DNA from: Paenibacillus aestuarii
GTDB lineage: Bacteria; Bacillota; Bacilli; Paenibacillales; NBRC-103111
Reading direction: 5' to 3'
NCBI RefSeq assembly: GCF_027789125.1
Contig: NZ_JAQFVF010000023.1
Coordinates: forward strand, 248,001 to 312,000
DNA length: 64,000 nt
The notes below the pieces were generated by a model. It was not told where the DNA came from. It saw nothing but the letters and a program-made list of their open reading frames with translations, and did not search any database. Positions 9,172 to 18,193 of this stretch are shown piece after piece. Both the position numbers and the translations under genes were made by a program. Position 1 is the first letter of the stretch. Each line of letters opens with the position of its first letter.

Positions 9172-11565
9172 TTAGTTGCGAAGCGGCTTTCCTTTGGACA
9201 GCATATACTGCATGCGCTGCTGCGTCTTCGGCTCGCCGCAAAGGCTGAGGAACGCTTCAAGCTCCAGATCGAGCAAATATTGCTCCGTGACGAGCGTACC
9301 AGCCGGAAGATTGCCGCCGGACAAGATGTGTGCGAGCTTATTGGCAATCAACACATCGTGATCGCTGATATAGCCGCCTTGGCGCATCGTGTACGCCGCA
9401 ATCTGCATCACTGCCTTGCCATTCTCGCCGACAACACGGAATTTCTCTTGCGGTCTTGGCGTATATCCTGCTTGATCCATGCGCAGCACGGCTTGCTTCG
9501 CTTCATACACGCGGTGATCCGGATTGATCACAACGCCATCCTGGGCCCGCATAAAGCCTAGGCGCTTCGTATCATGGCCGCTCGTCGATACTTTAGCCAT
9601 AGCGATCGTTTCGAAGGCATGGTTGATGAACGGCTGCAGATCCACCTCCGGATCTGCGATATGCTGGCTGGCGCGCAGCGCAAGCTCCTTACAGCCCCCG
9701 CCCGCCGGTATAAGGCCTACCCCCACTTCGACGAGACCGAAATAGGTCTCCGCAGCGAACAGGATTTGATCCGCAGGCAAACACGCTTCGACGCCACCAC
9801 CGAGCGTCATGCGGTGCGGAGCCGCCACAACCGGTTTTTCCAGACCTTTGAGCTTCATCATGGCGTTCTGGAACAGCCGGATGATGTTCGCCACTTCATC
9901 CCACTCGCCATCCTGCGCTTCCATGAGCAGCAGCATTAAATTGGCGCCGACGCAAAAGTTTTTCCCCTCGTTCGCCAGCACTAAACCGCGATAATTTTGC
10001 CGTACTTCGTCTACGCTCTGCCCAATCATCGTTAAAATATCTGCGCCAATCGCGTTATTCGGTGAATGAAACTCCAGACAAGCCACGCCGTCGCCGATAT
10101 CGATCAAACTGGCTCCGCTGTTTGCGCGAATGACCTTTTTTTGCTGCTTGAGCGTCTGTAGGGAAATCAGTTCCGGTCTGGTCTCAAGCCCCCGGTAATC
10201 GCCAGCCAAGTAATAGAATGTCCGTCCTTGATTTTGCCGATAGAAGCTGTCGTTCCCCAAAGCAATCCATTCTTTGACCCACGCCGGCACGACGCTTCCT
10301 TCTGCTTCCATACGCTCCACAGATCGCTTCAAACCGATTGCATCCCAGGTCTCAAACGGTCCCAGATCCCAGTTGAAGCCCCATTTGAGTGCATTATCAA
10401 TGTCCACGATGGAATCGGCAATTTCCCCCAATTTGTCTGCGGAGTACAGCAGCACAGGTTTCAAAATGTTCCACGCCAATTCAGAATATCGGTCCTTGGC
10501 GCCAAGCAGCGCTTTGATTTTCGCCGCCGCACCTTTGGCTTGTTTGGACGCTTCCAAGGAGGCTCCGCCAATTTTTCCGCCAACTGCATATTCCATTGTC
10601 ACCAGGTCCAAAGCCTGAATCTCTTTGCCCCTGTCGGTTTGCACCTTTTTATAAAAGCCTTGCCCCTGCTTTTCACCGATCCAGCCCTTCTCCACCATGC
10701 TGCGCAAAATCGCCGGACTCTCAAAAATTTCCTTTTCCACAGGATCGTCTACAAGCTGGTACACATTGTTCGCGACATGAACGAACGTGTCTAGTCCAAC
10801 CAGATCCAGTGTCCGGAACGTCGCGCTTTTCGGACGGCCCATCGCCGGACCTGTTACTGCGTCCACCTCTTCAACTGTGTAGCCCTTTGCCAGCATCTCG
10901 CGCAGCGTGACCAGCAATCCATACGTGCCAATCCGATTGGCGATGAAATTCGGCGTATCTTTCGCTTGCACGACGCCTTTACCAAGCTTTTTTTCGCAAA
11001 AATCGGTCATAAAATTCACGATCGCCGGATCCGTATGCTCGCCAGGAATCACTTCCAGCAGTTTCATATATCTCGGCGGGTTGAAGAAATGCGTGCCTAA
11101 GAAATGCTTTTTGAATTCACTGCCTGCTTGCTCGGCCATGGCGTTAATAGATATTCCTGACGTATTCGAGGAAACAATCGTCCCAGGCTTCCAGACCCTT
11201 TCAATACGGCTGATCAACTGCTGTTTAATCTGCAGATTCTCAACAACGACTTCGATAATCCAGTCGACCTCGCCGAGCTTGCTCAGATGGTCATCCAGAT
11301 TACCTGGCGTAATGCGCTGGGCAAAGCTTTCGCTGTAGAGCGGGGCCGGGTTCGTTTTTTGCAGCTTGTCGATGGCTTGAACCGCCAACCGGTTGCGGAC
11401 TTTGGGATGCTCCAGCGTTAGTCCAGTCGCTTCTTCTTGCGGCAGCAGCTTACTGGGCACGATGTCCAGCAGAAGTACGGGAATGCCTGCATTCGCTAAA
11501 TGGGCGGCGATACCGGAGCCCATCACTCCGGAGCCGATTACGGCCGCTGTTCGGATCGTTGTCAT
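9172..11565 (-). CDS. fadN: 3-hydroxyacyl-CoA dehydrogenase / enoyl-CoA hydratase
   Basis: 797 aa bifunctional enzyme of the Bacillus FadN type. Here the dehydrogenase half comes first: the NAD-binding GSGVMGSGIAAHLANAG at residues 11-27, with SNTSGISI and the NPPRYMKLLEVIPG segment. The enoyl-CoA hydratase/isomerase part follows (around 500-700, VLANEGKNFCVGANLMLLL and GGGVEACLPADQI). This is the reverse of the E. coli FadB order. AAGGAGG lies 9 nt before the ATG. Second gene of the operon, 67 bp after fadF. Confidence 0.93.
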   Translation of the reverse strand: MTTIRTAAVIGSGVMGSGIAAHLANAGIPVLLLDIVPSKLLPQEEATGLTLEHPKVRNRLAVQAIDKLQKTNPAPLYSESFAQRITPGNLDDHLSKLGEVDWIIEVVVENLQIKQQLISRIERVWKPGTIVSSNTSGISINAMAEQAGSEFKKHFLGTHFFNPPRYMKLLEVIPGEHTDPAIVNFMTDFCEKKLGKGVVQAKDTPNFIANRIGTYGLLVTLREMLAKGYTVEEVDAVTGPAMGRPKSATFRTLDLVGLDTFVHVANNVYQLVDDPVEKEIFESPAILRSMVEKGWIGEKQGQGFYKKVQTDRGKEIQALDLVTMEYAVGGKIGGASLEASKQAKGAAAKIKALLGAKDRYSELAWNILKPVLLYSADKLGEIADSIVDIDNALKWGFNWDLGPFETWDAIGLKRSVERMEAEGSVVPAWVKEWIALGNDSFYRQNQGRTFYYLAGDYRGLETRPELISLQTLKQQKKVIRANSGASLIDIGDGVACLEFHSPNNAIGADILTMIGQSVDEVRQNYRGLVLANEGKNFCVGANLMLLLMEAQDGEWDEVANIIRLFQNAMMKLKGLEKPVVAAPHRMTLGGGVEACLPADQILFAAETYFGLVEVGVGLIPAGGGCKELALRASQHIADPEVDLQPFINHAFETIAMAKVSTSGHDTKRLGFMRAQDGVVINPDHRVYEAKQAVLRMDQAGYTPRPQEKFRVVGENGKAVMQIAAYTMRQGGYISDHDVLIANKLAHILSGGNLPAGTLVTEQYLLDLELEAFLSLCGEPKTQQRMQYMLSKGKPLRN

Positions 11566-11632
11566 TGGGAGTAACCTCCTTAAAATTGTGATCAGCTGCT
11601 AATCTTTTGCTTAGTCGGCATCAGCCCTTGCC

Positions 11633-13669
11633 TCAAGCCGATGCCCCGAATACGGACATCTCCAAAATCTCGGCGATATCCCGCGCCTTCACCCGCTCAT
11701 CGACCTCCTTCAGCTTGGCGCCATCCTCAACCATCGTCAGGCAGTATGGACATGCGGAGCTGATGATCGTCGGATTTACGGTGAGCAGCTGCTCGGTCCG
11801 CGCCACATTGACACGGGTTCCTGCCGTTTCCTCCATCCACATCATGCCGCCTCCCGCTCCACAGCACATGCTGTTCTCGCGGGAACGCGCCTGCTCCACC
11901 AGCTCGACACCGGGGATCGCTCTCAGTACATTACGCGGTTGATCATACACCTCGTTGTACCGCCCCAAATAGCAGGAGTCGTGGTAAGTAATACGCTCAT
12001 GCACTTCATGCTGCGGCTTAAGCCGCCCTTCCTTCACCCATAGATCCAACAGCTCGGTATGGTGATAAACCTCCGCCTCCAAACCGAATTCCGGATATTC
12101 GTTTTTTAAGGTATGGTACGTGTGCGGGCAAGCCGTTACGATTTTCTTCACCTTATACTTCTGAAAAGTCGCAATATTGTCTGCACACAGCTGCTGGAAT
12201 AAAAATTCATTACCCATACGTCTAGGGGTATCGCCGGAATTTTTCTCCTCGTTGCCCAATATGGCAAACGAAATACCGGCTTCATTCATTAAGCGGACGA
12301 ACGCTTTCGTAATCTTACGGCTGCGGTTATCATAAGAGCCCATGGAGCCTACAAAAAACAAATATTCGAACTGCGGATTCTCCCTCACCGTGCGCACTCG
12401 CAGCTCCCCGTCGGGATCGACTTCCTTAACCCACTTCACACGGTCGTTGCGGCTGATGCCCCACGGATTCCCTTGCCGTTCGATATTTTGCAAAGCGCGC
12501 TGCCCGTCGTGCGGCATACTGCCTTGCGTTAAGACAAGATGGCGGCGCAAGTCGATAATTTTATCCACATGCTCGTTGCCGACCGGACACTGATCCTCGC
12601 AATTGCGGCATGTCGTGCAAGCCCACAGCTCTTCCTCGGTAATGACGTCGCCAATCAACTCGGCTGTAAGCGGATCTTGTGTTCGATGTCCTGCAAAAGC
12701 CATGGCGGGAACCCACGGAGATTTAGATGTGATAGCTGCGCCCTTCTCCGTTAAATGATCGCGCAGCTTCGTAATCAGATGCATGGGGGATAGCAGCTTG
12801 CCTGTCGTATTGGCGGGACACATGCTCGTGCAGCGACCGCACTCCACGCAGGAGTAGAAATCGAGCATTTGCTTTTGCGTGAACTCCTCAATTTTGCCTA
12901 CGCCGAACGATTCGGCATTCTCATCTTCCAAATCGAGTGAAACCAGCTTGCCGACCGGTTCTGTACGGCGAAGCAAAATATTGATCGGGGCCGTAATAAT
13001 ATGGAAATGCTTCGATTGCGGCACGTAGATAAGAAAAGAAAGCAAAATAAGCAAATGCAGCCACCAGCCAGCATAAAATCCAACAGTGGCCGCCATCGGC
13101 GACATGCCGCTGAAGGCGGAAGCAAGCAGCGAAGAGATCGGCGCAAAGCTGGAGGACGACAGCCCCTCGCGCACACGTTCGAACCCTGCGGTCACCAGCA
13201 CAGACAGCATCAAAAAGAAGATAAAGAAGACGACGATACTCGGCTTCCACCCGCGCTTCAGCCTTTTCAACTTTTCCACATAACGCCTGTATGTTGCATA
13301 ACCCATGGCGATCAGGATGAGTGCAACCGTGATCTCCTGTATAAGGGTAAAAAACGAGTAACCCGGGACAGGTAACCCATGGCCAATTAATCCTTTTAAA
13401 ATCAGATCAAGGGCCCCCAACTGCAGGATAATGAAGCCGTAAAAGATCACAATATGCATGATGCCGCTCTTTTTATCCTTCAATAGCTTCGTTTGGCCAA
13501 ACACCTGAATGGCGAATTCCTTCAACCTTGCTTTCGCTTCTTTTTCTAATTGAACGTTCTTGCCAAGCTTGATATACAAATATCGGTGGTACACCACTCT
13601 GCCGAACAGATAGACCGCATACCCGGTAACGGCCAGAAACAATAGGAACTGAATAAGTGAACCGGACAT
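11633..13669 (-). CDS. fadF: FadF-like membrane Fe-S oxidoreductase
   Basis: 678 aa. About the first 230 residues contain several transmembrane helices of the nitrate-reductase gamma/DsrM type. Two 4Fe-4S motifs follow, CVECGRCTSMCPANTTGK and CTTCRNCEDQCPVGNEH. Two cysteine-rich CCG-type domains close the protein (YHDSCYLGRYN and MCCGAGGGMMW). This matches Bacillus FadF (YwjF), thought to pass electrons from the electron transfer flavoprotein to the quinone pool. First gene of the operon, with AAGGAGG 7 nt before the ATG. Bacillus fadF is a FadR target. Confidence 0.9.
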   Translation of the reverse strand: MSGSLIQFLLFLAVTGYAVYLFGRVVYHRYLYIKLGKNVQLEKEAKARLKEFAIQVFGQTKLLKDKKSGIMHIVIFYGFIILQLGALDLILKGLIGHGLPVPGYSFFTLIQEITVALILIAMGYATYRRYVEKLKRLKRGWKPSIVVFFIFFLMLSVLVTAGFERVREGLSSSSFAPISSLLASAFSGMSPMAATVGFYAGWWLHLLILLSFLIYVPQSKHFHIITAPINILLRRTEPVGKLVSLDLEDENAESFGVGKIEEFTQKQMLDFYSCVECGRCTSMCPANTTGKLLSPMHLITKLRDHLTEKGAAITSKSPWVPAMAFAGHRTQDPLTAELIGDVITEEELWACTTCRNCEDQCPVGNEHVDKIIDLRRHLVLTQGSMPHDGQRALQNIERQGNPWGISRNDRVKWVKEVDPDGELRVRTVRENPQFEYLFFVGSMGSYDNRSRKITKAFVRLMNEAGISFAILGNEEKNSGDTPRRMGNEFLFQQLCADNIATFQKYKVKKIVTACPHTYHTLKNEYPEFGLEAEVYHHTELLDLWVKEGRLKPQHEVHERITYHDSCYLGRYNEVYDQPRNVLRAIPGVELVEQARSRENSMCCGAGGGMMWMEETAGTRVNVARTEQLLTVNPTIISSACPYCLTMVEDGAKLKEVDERVKARDIAEILEMSVFGASA

Positions 13670-13748
13670 TGGACATCCTCCTTCAACCGCTAAGTCATCT
13701 TGCCTACTGAGCCAACATCTGTTTCTCTGGTTGCGTCATCCCCTTCCG

Positions 13749-13762
13749 TAAAAGCGCTTACA
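13749..13762 (-). promoter_or_regulatory. Candidate cre site (CcpA) before fadF
   Basis: On the minus strand TGTAAGCGCTTTTA matches the catabolite-responsive element consensus TGWAANCGNTNWCA with one mismatch, about 80 bp upstream of the fadF start. In Bacillus, part of the FadR regulon is also under CcpA catabolite repression, which fits this placement. Confidence 0.55.
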
Positions 13763-13884
13763 TTCCATCCTCGTAAAAAAGCATTTTCATTTTGGAGTAA
13801 AGTGCCATACTAGAAAGATGCTTGTTAATTTTTAGTAGACCTGAATGCCGCTTCCTGCTTGAACTTCATGCCTGGAATTCGCCG

Positions 13885-13913
13885 TTGACAAGGTATACTG
13901 CATATTTTATGAT
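13885..13913 (+). promoter_or_regulatory. Sigma-A promoter of fadR-etfBA
   Basis: TTGACA (13885-13890), a 17-bp spacer and TATGAT (13908-13913). The FadR box begins 12 bp after the -10 element, as expected for autorepression. Confidence 0.75.
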
Positions 13914-13925
13914 GAGATTAAGAAA

Positions 13926-13943
13926 TGAATGAGTATTCATTCA
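13926..13943. promoter_or_regulatory. FadR operator
   Basis: TGAATGAGTATTCATTCA. Its reverse complement fits the Bacillus FadR consensus TGAATGAMTANTCATTCA at every position. It covers the predicted transcription start of fadR and lies between the two divergent halves of the fatty-acid cluster. Confidence 0.85.
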
Positions 13944-13977
13944 CCGATATCTGTATTCTAACACCGAGGTGATTCGC

Positions 13978-14565
13978 TTGACAAGTAGCAAAAAACCAGA
14001 CAAGTATTACGCGATTCTCGAAGGCGCGCTCAAGGTGTTCGCTGAGAATGGCTACCACAAATCGCAAGTATCGCGCATCGCCAAGGAAGCCGGTGTAGCA
14101 GATGGCACGATCTATCTTTACTTTAAGAAGAAGGAGGATATTTTGACCAGCCTCTTTCAAGAGAAGCTCGGTGAGCTTGTCGTCAAGTTCAATGAAGGCA
14201 TCCACGAACAGATGACGGCCAAGGAATCGCTGCGGCGCGTGTGTGAGATCCATTACTCTGAGCTGGAGAACAACGTCCATCTTGCCTATGTAACGCAAAT
14301 CGAGCTGCGCCAGAGCGATCTTGGGCTGCGCAAAGAGATTGGCCAAGCGCTAAAGAGATATATTGCCTTCATCGAAAATATACTGGAAAGAGGCAAGCAA
14401 GACGGCAGCTTCCACCCGGATACGGATGTCAAGCTCGTGCGGCTCCTCATCTTCGGCGCGATGGACGAAGTCGTCACTTCCTGGCTCATCTCTGGCCGGA
14501 AGTACTCGCTCACAGAGCAGGTTGGCAAAACCATCAACTTCTTCTTGAAAGGCATTGAAGCATAA
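13978..14565 (+). CDS. fadR: TetR-family fatty-acid regulator FadR
   Basis: About 195 aa. The N-terminal helix-turn-helix (ENGYHKSQVSRIAKEAGVAD then GTIYLYFKKKEDIL) closely resembles Bacillus FadR, a repressor released by long-chain acyl-CoA. The C-terminal helical ligand domain includes LLIFGAMDEVVTSWL. A TTG start at 13978 is chosen because GAGGTGA at 13966-13972 lies 5 nt upstream; the longer GTG start at 13969 overlaps that site. It is cotranscribed with etfB (48 bp gap) and preceded by its own operator. Confidence 0.9.
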   Translation: MTSSKKPDKYYAILEGALKVFAENGYHKSQVSRIAKEAGVADGTIYLYFKKKEDILTSLFQEKLGELVVKFNEGIHEQMTAKESLRRVCEIHYSELENNVHLAYVTQIELRQSDLGLRKEIGQALKRYIAFIENILERGKQDGSFHPDTDVKLVRLLIFGAMDEVVTSWLISGRKYSLTEQVGKTINFFLKGIEA

Positions 14566-14613
14566 GCGTTAGTAAGCTCTTCATAACATGTATATTCAGA
14601 AAGGAGCTTGGGT

Positions 14614-15375
14614 ATGGACATTTTTGTATTGGTGAAGCAAACGTTTGATACGGAGGAAAAGATTACGCTGCAAGGCGGAAGCGTTGTTGAGGATGGCGCG
14701 AAGTTCGTCATCAATCCTTACGATGAATATGCCGTTGAGCAGGCTATTCAAATCCGTGACGATCAAGGCGGTAAAGTAACCGTCGTGTCCGTCGGACCGG
14801 ACCGTACGGCCGAAGCTCTGCGCACCGCGCTCGCTATGGGTGCAGATGAAGCGGTGCTGATATCGGATGATCGTATTCAAGGGGATGAATTTGAGGTTGC
14901 GGAAATATTGGCCTCTTATTTGCGTGGACAATCGATTGATTTGCTGCTCGGCGGCAACTTCTCCGTGGACAACGGCGCAAGCCAAGTCGCCATTCGCGTG
15001 GCGGCGCTGCTGGGGATCCCGCATGTGACTGCGATTACGAAGCTGGATCTCGATAGCGGTACAGCCGTCGCCCACCGCGACGCGGAAGGCGATGTAGAGA
15101 TCATTGAAGTCCCGCTCCCTGCGCTCTTCACCGCACAACAAGGTCTCAATGAGCCGCGCTACCCTTCTCTGCCGGGGATTATGAAAGCCAAGAAAAAGCC
15201 GTTCCAGCATTTGACGCTGGACGATATTGAAGCAAGTGCTGCTCTGGCCAAAACCAAACGTGTCGAACTGGCGCTGCCGCCGGAGCGGAAAGCAGGACGC
15301 ATCCTTAAGGGTGAACTTGGCCAGCAAGTGACAGAACTTGTGCAGGCGTTGCGTAACGAATCCAAAGTGATCTAA
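14614..15375 (+). CDS. etfB: Electron transfer flavoprotein beta subunit
   Basis: About 253 aa. Starts MDIFVLVKQTFDTEEKI and contains the ETF beta signature around NEPRYPSLPGIMKAKKKP. It pairs with EtfA to accept electrons from acyl-CoA dehydrogenase. ATG 14614 has AAAGGAG 7 nt upstream; the in-frame TTG at 14608 overlaps that site. The 3' end lies 19 bp before etfA. Confidence 0.95.
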   Translation: MDIFVLVKQTFDTEEKITLQGGSVVEDGAKFVINPYDEYAVEQAIQIRDDQGGKVTVVSVGPDRTAEALRTALAMGADEAVLISDDRIQGDEFEVAEILASYLRGQSIDLLLGGNFSVDNGASQVAIRVAALLGIPHVTAITKLDLDSGTAVAHRDAEGDVEIIEVPLPALFTAQQGLNEPRYPSLPGIMKAKKKPFQHLTLDDIEASAALAKTKRVELALPPERKAGRILKGELGQQVTELVQALRNESKVI

Positions 15376-15394
15376 TCAAGAGGAGGCTACTACT

Positions 15395-16378
15395 ATGCCA
15401 AAAACATTTCTCATTGTTGCGGAAGCTCGCGGCGGCAAGCTTCGTCAAGTATCCTTTGAAACGTTACGCGCAGCTCAGCTATCTGCGGAAGAGGGCGATG
15501 CCATCGCGGCCGTACTGATCGGCGGGCCAGGCAGCAAAGCGCTAGCCGGCGAGCTGGCGGCTTACGGCGCAGACGCCATCTATAGCGTCGAAGACGCCGC
15601 GCTCGATCATTACAGCTCGGAGGCGTATTTGACGGCATTGCTGGCGGTGGTCGACACACTGAAGCCGCATGCCGTCTACTTCGGCCACACGGCGAGCGGC
15701 CGCGATCTTGCCCCGCTGACCGCAGCGAAGCTTGAGGCCGGTCAGCTTTCGGACGTGACCGCCATCGAGCGCGGCGACGGTGGCGTGCTGTTCACGAGAC
15801 CGCTGTATGCCGGCAAAGCGGTCGAGAAGAAAGCGTTTACCGACCCCGACAGCACATGGATCGTGACGATACGACCCAACAACATCGCTCCGCAGGCGCC
15901 TGACGCTTCGCGTCAAGCCGCTGTCACCGATGTTGCCTACCCCGCTCCCTCCCTGCGCACCATCGTCCGGGAGGTTGTAAAAAAAACGTCCGGCGCCATC
16001 GACTTGGCTGAAGCCAAGATCGTCGTCTCCGGCGGACGGGGCGTGCGCAGCGCCGAAGGCTTCCGCCCGCTCGAAGAGCTGGCGGCCGTGCTCGGCGGCG
16101 CTGTCGGTGCTTCCCGCGGCGCGTGTGACGCGGGATATTGCGAGTACGCGATGCAAATCGGCCAGACCGGCAAGGTCGTGACGCCGGAGATCTACATCGC
16201 GTGCGGCATTAGCGGCGCCATCCAGCATTTGGCGGGGATGAGCAGCTCGCGGGTGATTATCGCGATCAATAAGGACCCGGAGGCGCCGATCTTTAAAATC
16301 GCCGACTACGGCATCGTCGGCGATCTGTTTGAGGTCGTGCCGCTGCTGACCGAAGAGTTCCGCCGTTTCCTGCAATAA
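15395..16378 (+). CDS. etfA: Electron transfer flavoprotein alpha subunit
   Basis: 327 aa. The C-terminal FAD-binding domain is clear: VSGGRGVRSAEGF, ASRGACDAGYCEYAMQIGQTGK, YIACGISGAIQHLAGM and AINKDPEAPIFKIADYGIVGDL. With EtfB it carries electrons from FadE, probably to FadF. AGAGGAGG precedes the ATG, and an intrinsic terminator follows within 10 bp, ending the fadR-etfB-etfA unit. Confidence 0.96.
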   Translation: MPKTFLIVAEARGGKLRQVSFETLRAAQLSAEEGDAIAAVLIGGPGSKALAGELAAYGADAIYSVEDAALDHYSSEAYLTALLAVVDTLKPHAVYFGHTASGRDLAPLTAAKLEAGQLSDVTAIERGDGGVLFTRPLYAGKAVEKKAFTDPDSTWIVTIRPNNIAPQAPDASRQAAVTDVAYPAPSLRTIVREVVKKTSGAIDLAEAKIVVSGGRGVRSAEGFRPLEELAAVLGGAVGASRGACDAGYCEYAMQIGQTGKVVTPEIYIACGISGAIQHLAGMSSSRVIIAINKDPEAPIFKIADYGIVGDLFEVVPLLTEEFRRFLQ

Positions 16379-16383
16379 GAATG

Positions 16384-16419
16384 AACCAGCTTGCCGCTCG
16401 TGCGCAAGCTGGTTTTTTT
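16384..16419 (+). terminator. Terminator of fadR-etfB-etfA
   Basis: AACCAGCTTGC (16384-16394) pairs perfectly with GCAAGCTGGTT (16404-16414), followed by a T run. Confidence 0.9.
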
Positions 16420-16477
16420 ATTGTTTTTTAGCGCGATTGCAGGTAAACTTTACTAAAAAAGATAGGAGAGAAAGGCT

Positions 16478-16897
16478 ATGTTATCACCAACCGAGACGAT
16501 TCGCCAATTTTTTGCTCAAGTTCGCTCTGGACTTAACCCGGATGCAGCGCACCAGTTCATGGCTGAGCAAGTGCTTGCGCACCAAATGACAGCTGAGAAC
16601 GAAACGACCGTTAAGCGAACGCCCGGCAATTATGCGGACCATGTGCGGGAAATGATGGACGCTTACGGCGCATTTCAGCTGGAAATCCAAGAAATCATCG
16701 CACAGGAGAATCGTGTGTATGTGCGTTGGAAGCAAACCGGACAGCATGTCGGCGAGGTGGATGGCTTCGCACCGACAGGCCGAACCGTTATCGAAATCGC
16801 CAGCGCCGTTTATCGCGTAGAGGAAGGCCGGATCGTGGAGTATTGGATTCAGATCGACCGGGAAGGTATCCGTGCGCAGCTGCAGCGGAATGCATAA
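16478..16897 (+). CDS. SnoaL-like ester cyclase family protein
   Basis: 139 aa. The pattern ETIRQFFAQVRSGLNPDAAHQFM, then VYVRWKQTGQHVGEVDGFAPTGRTV and a final EYWIQIDREGI is typical of the SnoaL/ester-cyclase branch of the NTF2-like fold. The substrate is unknown; most such proteins are small stand-alone enzymes or ligand binders. GGAGAG lies upstream of the ATG. It is convergent with the following hydrolase gene, with only 6 bp between stop codons. Confidence 0.75.
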   Translation: MLSPTETIRQFFAQVRSGLNPDAAHQFMAEQVLAHQMTAENETTVKRTPGNYADHVREMMDAYGAFQLEIQEIIAQENRVYVRWKQTGQHVGEVDGFAPTGRTVIEIASAVYRVEEGRIVEYWIQIDREGIRAQLQRNA

Positions 16898-16903
16898 ACA
16901 ACC

Positions 16904-17851
16904 TTAGCGTTGTACTTGTCCGTCCAGCCAGGTCAATACATCCTGCATCACTTCATCGCGATTCGTTTCATTGAGCATCTCGTGACGTCCACCTGGGTAC
17001 AGTTTGTAGCTAACATGCTGAAGGCCCAGACTCTCGTACATACGAATCAGCTTTTTCACGCCTTTGCCTTGATCCCCGACGGGATCCTCCTCCCCGGACA
17101 GCACGAATACTTTCAGCCCTTTTCGCAGCTTGCACACATAGTCGTAACGATGAATTTCTTTGAGCCCGCGGAAAAAATCCCGATAAAAACCCGCAGTAAA
17201 GATTACACCGCAATAGGGATCCGCTTCATACTTATCGACTTCTTGTCCGTCCCGGCTGATCCAATCCGATGGTGTGCGATTCGGGGCGAACTTTTTATTA
17301 TAGGCGCCAAACACAAGCGTGTTGATCACTTTACTGCGGTGATGGTCGCCTAATAAAGCGCATTCGAGTCTCGCTATCGCGATTCCTCCGTTCAGCATCG
17401 CTCCCTGCGGACCGTTGGATCCGGATAAAATGAAGCCTTGCACGTGGTCCGGATTCGTATTCATATAGGAGACCATATAATGCTGCGTCAAAAATGAACC
17501 CATGCTGTGTCCAAATATGAAAAATGGCAGCTTCATTCCATACTTAATCCGCAGGTGGCTCGTAATGCCGCTCATATGACTCACTAAGCAACGAAAGCTA
17601 TCTTTGGGTAATTTCCCGACTTGCTCAGGGGATCCGGCTGTTTTGCCGTGGCCTAGATGATCATTCGCATACACCGCATAGCCCTGCTGAGTTAAAAATA
17701 ATGCCAGCCGTTCGTAACGTGCTGCCGTTTCCGCCATGCCATGCGAAATTTGAACGACAGCTTTGATCGGTGTTTGCTTATCCGGCAGCCACTCATAGAC
17801 ATAGATTGCGTTGCCCTTTGAATCTTTCCATACAAAGTGCTTTTTCTGCAT
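16904..17851 (-). CDS. Alpha/beta hydrolase, monoacylglycerol-lipase-like
   Basis: About 315 aa hydrolase of the serine-aminopeptidase S33/lysophospholipase group. It shows HGMAETAARYERLALFL near the oxyanion loop, the nucleophile elbow FGHSMGSFL, the acid in SGEEDPVGDQGKGV and the His in GGRHEMLNE. ATG 17851 is chosen for the GGAGGGGGAG just upstream; the longer frame to 17938 runs through an upstream hairpin. Likely acts on monoglycerides or lysolipids, but the substrate is inferred only from family. Confidence 0.85.
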   Translation of the reverse strand: MQKKHFVWKDSKGNAIYVYEWLPDKQTPIKAVVQISHGMAETAARYERLALFLTQQGYAVYANDHLGHGKTAGSPEQVGKLPKDSFRCLVSHMSGITSHLRIKYGMKLPFFIFGHSMGSFLTQHYMVSYMNTNPDHVQGFILSGSNGPQGAMLNGGIAIARLECALLGDHHRSKVINTLVFGAYNKKFAPNRTPSDWISRDGQEVDKYEADPYCGVIFTAGFYRDFFRGLKEIHRYDYVCKLRKGLKVFVLSGEEDPVGDQGKGVKKLIRMYESLGLQHVSYKLYPGGRHEMLNETNRDEVMQDVLTWLDGQVQR

Positions 17852-17901
17852 GCAGCTCCCCCTCCGGAATGTATAGCTTAAGTATACCGTTTCTTTGACA
17901 T

Positions 17902-17935
17902 GAAAACAGCCCCTTTCCGAAGAAAGCGGGCTGTT
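17902..17935 (-). terminator. Intrinsic terminator after the YezD-like gene
   Basis: Minus-strand stem AACAGCCC (17935-17928) with GGGCTGTT (17912-17905) followed by TTC. It separates the yezD-like gene from the hydrolase downstream. Confidence 0.65.
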
Positions 17936-17962
17936 CACAAGCAGATGAATGAGGCGTGCAAG

Positions 17963-18172
17963 CTAGGCTTTGCTGGACTGCTTTGCACTTTTTACCGCAA
18001 CCAACGGAGATTGTGCTGGAGATGGGGTATCGAACCTTTTCCGTTCGGTTTTATCGATCTGTGCGATGCGCCCGTCATGTACCACGATTTGTACCGAGCC
18101 ATACTCCAATCCGTTCAAAATTTGTTTAATCCGTTCCATCCAAACTTCATCCAACTCCAATGGTTTTGCCAT
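17963..18172 (-). CDS. YezD-family small protein (DUF2292)
   Basis: 69 aa. The core LNGLEYGSVQIVVHDGRIAQIDKTERKRF is the DUF2292/YezD signature, a short beta-rich domain of unknown function that is often found beside sulfate uptake or cysteine biosynthesis genes. That link fits here, since a sulfate transporter operon starts about 2 kb away. GGAGGG lies 7 nt before the ATG. Probably cotranscribed with the hydrolase gene 21 bp upstream. Confidence 0.8.
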   Translation of the reverse strand: MAKPLELDEVWMERIKQILNGLEYGSVQIVVHDGRIAQIDKTERKRFDTPSPAQSPLVAVKSAKQSSKA

Positions 18173-18193
18173 CTTCGAGCCCTCCGCTCCGTA

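Noticed and set aside
8620..9561. 313-codon plus-strand ORF across fadA and fadN
   Set aside because: Spans two real genes in antisense and has no ribosome binding site.
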